DNA from: CAZFIM01 sp964519615
Lineage (GTDB): Bacteria; Chloroflexota; Dehalococcoidia; GIF9; UBA5629
DNA: 19,853 nucleotides
Assembly (NCBI GenBank): GCA_964519615.1
Contig: CAZFIM010000045.1
Location: 1 to 19,853 of the forward strand
Direction of reading: 5' to 3'
Both the position numbers and the translations under genes were made by a program. The notes below the pieces were generated by a model. The model worked only from the letters and a program-made list of their open reading frames with translations. It was not told the origin of the DNA and made no database searches. Below, piece after piece: positions 16,561 through 19,853 of the stretch. Each line of letters opens with the position of its first letter. The first letter of the stretch is position 1.

Positions 16561-16655
16561 AGCCGGTGATACTATCTTCCGAACTCGGCAATTTCCACGT
16601 ACGCCGGCCTGAGAAGCTCAAGGCACGTACCTGACGTATGAATAGCTCACCGGTT
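16561..16655 (+). other. Candidate structured RNA element (95 bases) of unknown function
   Basis: AGCCGGTGA (16561-16569) pairs with TCACCGGTT (16647-16655), nine pairs with one wobble. Stacked inside, CTAT (16572-16575) pairs with ATAG (16642-16645) across a small internal loop. Within this closed domain, GCCTGAG (16607-16613) pairs with CTCA and GGC (16617-16624) around AAG with one bulged A, and GTAC (16599-16602) can pair with GTAC (16627-16630). Nested helices of this kind suggest an RNA or a leader. No family I know fits, and the strand is not determined. Confidence 0.35.
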
Positions 16656-16669
16656 TTAAGCCATATCCA

Positions 16670-16697
16670 TTGTACCACCCTGAATTCCTGCTATAAT
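16670..16697 (+). promoter_or_regulatory. Probable promoter of the 49-residue membrane protein gene
   Basis: TTGTAC (16670-16675) and a perfect TATAAT (16692-16697) lie 16 bases apart. Transcription would begin near 16704, with a leader of about 64 bases. A second, weaker pair overlaps it: TTGACC (16697-16702) and TATTGC (16720-16725), 17 apart. In the leader, 16729-16750 can form a hairpin with GCGG/CCGC and GGA/TCC stems. Confidence 0.5.
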
Positions 16698-16767
16698 TGA
16701 CCCAGGTTTATTCATCACTTATTGCGATGCGGAGGACATTTTCTCCCCGCAGAAAAGGAGATTAAAA

Positions 16768-16917
16768 ATGCTGGGATTACATGCAAGCGGCCTTCTCGTG
16801 GGAATCATCACCGTTCTATTCGGTATCATCATCCTTATCTTCCCCCGCATTCTCAACTATTTAATTGGAATTTACCTCATCATCGTGGGTATTATTGCCA
16901 TAATAGCCGCACTCTAA
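16768..16917 (+). CDS. Small membrane protein of 49 residues, DUF3096-like
   Basis: The function is unknown. The frame runs from ATG at 16768 to TAA at 16915-16917, with AAGGAG (16755-16760) 7 bases upstream. The protein is nearly all hydrophobic: a short start (MLGLHASG), a first helix at about 9-25, a turn FPRILNYLIG, and a second helix at about 34-48. The pattern of two helices joined by a Pro-Arg-x-Leu-Asn-Tyr turn, with IYLIIVGI in the second, matches what I remember of DUF3096, a family of about 50 residues widespread in bacteria. The strong ribosome-binding site and promoter support a real gene. It lies 321 bases after the DUF6790 gene and 267 before tetR; no shared operon is evident. 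Confidence 0.85.
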   Translation: MLGLHASGLLVGIITVLFGIIILIFPRILNYLIGIYLIIVGIIAIIAAL

Positions 16918-17006
16918 CGTAAAACGCAGGACTCGCCGCTGCCTGTCTGCATACTGCCTTTTCGATTTTCTCCTTTTACGGGGGAAATCCGGAGGTTCAG
17001 ATACAG

Positions 17007-17026
17007 CCTGCAGTCTATGCTGCAGG
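17007..17026. repeat. Perfect 7-bp inverted repeat between the DUF3096 and tetR genes
   Basis: CCTGCAG (17007-17013) and CTGCAGG (17020-17026) flank the 6-base loop TCTATG. Two more outer pairs (one G-U) and a distal AGAT/ATCT match may lengthen the stem. No T-run follows. It may close the mRNA of the small membrane protein or be an operator. Confidence 0.4.
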
Positions 17027-17068
17027 TTCAAATCTCTGATTGTCACAGTACGGCGTATTCGCCCATAA

Positions 17069-17085
17069 GCGGAGGATGTCTCCGC
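17069..17085. repeat. Perfect 6-bp GC-rich hairpin upstream of tetR
   Basis: GCGGAG (17069-17074) and CTCCGC (17080-17085) flank a 5-base loop. It lies 24 bases before the tetR -35 box, so it would not be in the tetR mRNA. A related hairpin (GCGGAGGA...TCCCCGC) lies at 16729-16750, in front of the DUF3096 gene. Confidence 0.4.
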
Positions 17086-17108
17086 ATAACGCTTTTCCGC
17101 ATGACAAC

Positions 17109-17137
17109 TTGACCTTTCCAACATCTTGCCTTACACT
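17109..17137 (+). promoter_or_regulatory. Probable promoter of the tetR-ABC operon
   Basis: TTGACC (17109-17114) and TACACT (17132-17137) are 17 bases apart. Transcription would begin near 17144, inside the palindrome at 17139-17156, and the leader to the ATG at 17185 would be about 40 bases. This is a typical arrangement for an autorepressed TetR gene. Confidence 0.6.
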
Positions 17138-17138
17138 A

Positions 17139-17156
17139 TTTAAACAATTGTTTAAA
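17139..17156. promoter_or_regulatory. Perfect 18-bp palindrome, probable TetR operator
   Basis: TTTAAACAATTGTTTAAA is identical to its reverse complement over all 18 bases. It starts one base after the -10 box, covers the expected transcription start and lies 28 bases before the tetR start codon. TetR-family repressors usually bind palindromes of this size at their own promoter; binding here is inferred. Confidence 0.7.
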
Positions 17157-17184
17157 ACTAGCGTTTAATATATTTGAGGGTGCT

Positions 17185-17802
17185 ATGAAGGAAAAGCAGA
17201 GCAGAGAAGCAGTCAGGAGAAAGATAATAATAGCGGCTATCGAGTGCACTGAAGAAAAAGGCATCCAGTCCGTTACCGTCCGCGATATCGCCCGCAGGGC
17301 AGACGTCAATATCGCGGCTATTAGTTACTATTTCGGCAGTAAAGAGAACCTGCTTGACCAGATGCTTGTCTTCACCCTTAATGACACGCTGCTGGAAAAC
17401 GTTACGGAAATTGCAGAGGCTCACCGGGACGATCCATACGCAACCATTAGAGCATGGCTTCTGGATTTTCTCAGCGGTGCGGTACGTTTTCCCAATATAA
17501 GCAAGGCGCATATTTACGGACCGCTGATAAACTCCGACTATTCCGGCATTTTAGTAGAATGGATAAACAGCTTTTGCGTTACACTTGAGCGTAAAATTAC
17601 CGCTTTAAATCTGCCGCAGGCCGGAGCTGAGACCATCAAGCTAATAGTCACGCAGCTTGTCTCCGCGGCCTTTTTCCCCGGTTTGGTGCCGGACCTGTAT
17701 AAAAATTACTTCGGCAGCGCACCTATCGATTCAATTGAAAAGCAGGAAAAATACGTCGACCTGCTTATGTCCAGCTATCTCGGTAGACAGGAGCATTCAT
17801 AA
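17185..17802 (+). CDS. TetR/AcrR-family transcriptional regulator
   Basis: This is a predicted ligand-responsive repressor of 205 residues. The N-terminal DNA-binding domain covers about residues 10-57, with the helix-turn-helix near 31-50 (TVRDIARRADVNIAAISYYF) followed by GSKENLLDQM, the usual TetR_N ending. The C-terminal helical part (about 65-205) should bind the ligand and form the dimer; it gives no clue to the ligand. GAGGG (17176-17180) precedes the ATG by 4 bases. The permease gene begins 5 bases after its stop, and a perfect palindrome covers its own promoter, so it most likely represses itself and the transporter until an unknown compound, perhaps a drug or membrane-active molecule, is present. 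Confidence 0.93.
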   Translation: MKEKQSREAVRRKIIIAAIECTEEKGIQSVTVRDIARRADVNIAAISYYFGSKENLLDQMLVFTLNDTLLENVTEIAEAHRDDPYATIRAWLLDFLSGAVRFPNISKAHIYGPLINSDYSGILVEWINSFCVTLERKITALNLPQAGAETIKLIVTQLVSAAFFPGLVPDLYKNYFGSAPIDSIEKQEKYVDLLMSSYLGRQEHS

Positions 17803-17807
17803 ACGGC

Positions 17808-19034
17808 ATGAATAAGCTGGGCCCGGCGCTCTTTTTAGCTTTCAAATCTGTCTCCAGGGGCAGCAAGACAACTGTCTTGCTCATGATTTTTGTCATGACA
17901 CTGGCGTTCGTCAATCTGGTATTTATCGCATCCATCATGGGCGGGCTGCTGGTGGCTGTGGACGACCAGATAAAAACCAATTTTGTCTCCGATATCGTGA
18001 TAGAACCGCAAAAAGAACCTGAGACCAGGACCTATATCCGCAATGCACCCTCGGTACAGGATAAGGTGGAGGCGCTTCCGGGCGTTAAAGCCGCCGCAAT
18101 CCGCTACAGCTTGAGCGGCACCATAGGTTACAACAAAGAGAACCGCGGCAATTTTGTCCATCAATCCCCGGTAATAACAGGAGTTGATCCTGAAAGCGAA
18201 CTTGCCGTCTCGCAAATCCCCTGCAGCATCATCGCCGGCAGCTATTTATCCAGCCCGGGCAGACGCCAAATTATCCTCGGCTCAGACCTGGCGGGAGGCT
18301 ATAAGCCCGTGGATGACCCCAATAGTCTGGGAGGCGTGAAAGTGGGCGAGAAAGTCACCGTTGACTTTATAAACGGTGTGTCCGATAAATTTACCGTAAC
18401 GGGTATATTCCGCACCGGCTTTGCGCCCGTCGATGCCATGGCATTCGTTACTGACAAAGCAGCGGAGTCCGTACTCTCCGTTAGCCGCAGCGCTTCAAAA
18501 ATCGTGGTCAAGCTCGAAAGCCCGGGAACTGAGGACTACTATATAGAACAGATACGTGTGCTTGAGCCTGCATTGGATGTAAGGAAATGGACTGATTACA
18601 TCGGCATAATAGGCGACCTCTCCGGCAGTTTCAATATGATCAGTGCCGTGGTAAGAGTCATTGGTCTGATCGTGGCCGCCATTACAATTTTCATGCTAAT
18701 CTATATTAACGTCAGGCATAAACGCCGCCAGGTAGGAGTATTGAAAGCAATCGGCATTCCACATGATCTGATCGTCTATTCCTACATTTTTCAGACCGTC
18801 TTCTACTGGCTCTGCGGGATATGCATCGGCATGTGTCTGATATTCTTCGTTCTATCCCCCTACTTTTCCGCTCATCCTCTGCAAACACCCATCGGAAACA
18901 CCGGCCTCGATATCAATATTACGGGAATCATTTTCAATATCATAAGCCTGCTGGCAGCTACCTTTATCGGCGGGATTATCCCCGCCTGGCGCGGCTCAAA
19001 AGAAAATATACTGGCTGCGATAAGAGGCGTATAA
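17808..19034 (+). CDS. ABC transporter permease, FtsX/MacB family
   Basis: This is the membrane subunit of a type VII ABC system; such proteins move lipoproteins, peptides or drugs or pass mechanical force across the membrane, rather than acting as classic channels. The 408 residues show one N-terminal helix (about 22-48), a large extracytoplasmic domain (about 50-270, MacB-type, with TGIFRTGFAPVDAMAFV typical of its end) and three C-terminal helices (about 282-302, 321-349, 368-391). RRQVGVLKAIGIP, after helix 2, is the characteristic coupling segment. The C-terminus PAWRGSKENILAAIRGV is the usual family ending. It sits 5 bases after tetR and 4 before the ATPase gene. I see no membrane-fusion partner inside the window. 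Confidence 0.93.
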   Translation: MNKLGPALFLAFKSVSRGSKTTVLLMIFVMTLAFVNLVFIASIMGGLLVAVDDQIKTNFVSDIVIEPQKEPETRTYIRNAPSVQDKVEALPGVKAAAIRYSLSGTIGYNKENRGNFVHQSPVITGVDPESELAVSQIPCSIIAGSYLSSPGRRQIILGSDLAGGYKPVDDPNSLGGVKVGEKVTVDFINGVSDKFTVTGIFRTGFAPVDAMAFVTDKAAESVLSVSRSASKIVVKLESPGTEDYYIEQIRVLEPALDVRKWTDYIGIIGDLSGSFNMISAVVRVIGLIVAAITIFMLIYINVRHKRRQVGVLKAIGIPHDLIVYSYIFQTVFYWLCGICIGMCLIFFVLSPYFSAHPLQTPIGNTGLDINITGIIFNIISLLAATFIGGIIPAWRGSKENILAAIRGV

Positions 19035-19038
19035 GCAG

Positions 19039-19734
19039 ATGATTAAGGTAGAAAACCTCAGCAAGATCTATCAGGGAACAGTGCCCACATATGCTCTAAA
19101 CGGTGTATCCTTCCAAATTGAAGCAGGGGAACTGGCAGCCGTAATGGGGCGGAGCGGTTCCGGCAAGTCCACCCTTTTGCATCAGCTGGGGCTCATCGAT
19201 ACTCCCAGCGACGGACGCATCGTTATCGACGGCGTGGACGTCCTCGGACTATCGGACGCGCACAAAACTCTCTTCAGGCTGAATAATCTTGGCTATGTGT
19301 TTCAGGATTACGCTCTGGTGGCTGAACTGGACGCGCTGGACAATGTCTTTTTTCCTGCCTATGTACTGGGCAAAAACAGAGGCGTCTGCAGGAAACGCGC
19401 ATCTGACGTTTTAGAATTTGTCGGTCTCAAAGAACGCCTTCACCACTACCCCCATCAACTGTCGGGTGGCGAACAGCAGCGCGTTGCCATTGCCCGCGCG
19501 GTAATTAATGAGCCCAAAATACTCTTTGCAGACGAGCCCACTGCCAATCTGGACTCAACGTCAGCGGCAGTCATTCTGGAGCTGTTTAAAAACCTCAATA
19601 AGGAAATGGGTCAAACTGTCGTTATGGTTACTCACGAGCCGGAGGACAGGCGCTATGCAGATATAATACTATGGATGAAAGACGGCAAGCTCGAACGCAT
19701 GGAACGCAATGCCCACCCCTCATCCCCTGCGTGA
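19039..19734 (+). CDS. ABC transporter ATP-binding protein, LolD/MacB type
   Basis: This is the cytoplasmic ATPase partner of the preceding permease. The 231 residues contain all the key motifs: Walker A GRSGSGKST (37-45), Q-loop Gln89 (VFQDYALV), signature LSGGEQQ (141-147), Walker B ILFADEP (161-167) and H-loop His199 (MVTHE). The length and the TYALNGVSFQIEAGE start match the LolD/MacB/FtsE group. The ATG at 19039 follows the permease stop by 4 bases and GAGG (19024-19027) by 11, so translation is probably coupled. The last ten residues are variable. It is the last gene visible in the operon; more genes could follow beyond the window, since only 119 gene-free bases remain. Confidence 0.95.
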   Translation: MIKVENLSKIYQGTVPTYALNGVSFQIEAGELAAVMGRSGSGKSTLLHQLGLIDTPSDGRIVIDGVDVLGLSDAHKTLFRLNNLGYVFQDYALVAELDALDNVFFPAYVLGKNRGVCRKRASDVLEFVGLKERLHHYPHQLSGGEQQRVAIARAVINEPKILFADEPTANLDSTSAAVILELFKNLNKEMGQTVVMVTHEPEDRRYADIILWMKDGKLERMERNAHPSSPA

Positions 19735-19853
19735 TAGCTCAGGAGGTCTCAAACAATTCTCTCCTATATATCCGCTCTATACTCCGCCATTGCCTTGCCG
19801 CACCCATTAAAACTATAATTACCATTAAATTCGACAGGTAGAATGTGCACAAT

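Noticed and set aside
16579..16588. CCGAACTCGG, resembling the loop C region of 5S rRNA
   Set aside because: Only about ten bases match; the flanking 5S helices and the later conserved segments are missing, so it is likely chance.
16609..16634. CTGAGA followed by ACCTGA, both hallmarks of the TPP riboswitch, within the structured intergenic element
   Set aside because: The rest of the TPP consensus (the GATAATGCC-like segment and the closing stem) is absent, CTGAGA is part of a simple local hairpin, and the next gene is not a thiamine gene.
16861..17124. 87-codon open frame on the - strand overlapping the DUF3096 gene and the tetR upstream region
   Set aside because: It has no ribosome-binding site and an arginine/serine-rich composition without recognisable domain, and it is antisense to a well-supported small gene.

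Overview
The window reads as a chromosomal segment of a bacterium of the Chloroflexota, most likely class Dehalococcoidia. The reasons are the gene orders dxr-rseP-ispG-proS and thrS-infC-rpmI-rplT-pheS-pheT, which I recall from Dehalococcoides-like genomes, together with a ThrRS lacking its TGS domain and a PPi-type phosphofructokinase. This placement is from memory, not from a search. I saw no rRNA or tRNA gene, CRISPR array, transposase or prophage gene. Most of the window is core genome rather than an accessory island, and I did not find a clear novel multi-gene system.

Left block (2-4798, + strand): the 3' part of dxr, rseP, ispG and proS. The first three genes are tightly packed (4-base gap, then a 4-base GTGA overlap); proS follows after 110 bases. 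This combines MEP isoprenoid synthesis, an intramembrane metalloprotease and a tRNA synthetase. It converges at 4799-4857 on the second block.

Translation block (4858-11321, - strand, read right to left): thrS, then infC-rpmI-rplT-pheS-pheT. A promoter-like pair between thrS and infC, overlapping the thrS stop codon, suggests that the infC operon has its own start. IF3 extends upstream of its first ATG and probably starts at an AUU or another non-standard codon.

Middle (11467-15563, - strand): a lipoprotein with a PKD-like and a transglutaminase-like domain, then a carbon-metabolism pair, a PPi-type phosphofructokinase upstream of a class II aldolase. The phosphofructokinase has a near-consensus promoter so close to its start codon that its mRNA should be almost leaderless.

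Right block (15952-19734, + strand): a five-helix membrane protein (probably DUF6790), a 49-residue two-helix membrane protein (DUF3096-like) and a TetR-ABC permease-ABC ATPase operon. An 18-bp perfect palindrome just downstream of the tetR -10 box is the probable TetR operator. The space between the two small membrane proteins holds a 95-base foldable element (16561-16655) and extra hairpins that no protein explains.

Gene-free stretches over 300 bases are 12775-13095, 15564-15951 and 16447-16767; their contents are listed as features. The last 119 bases (19735-19853) contain no gene that I can recognise. I recognised no convincing intrinsic terminator anywhere.
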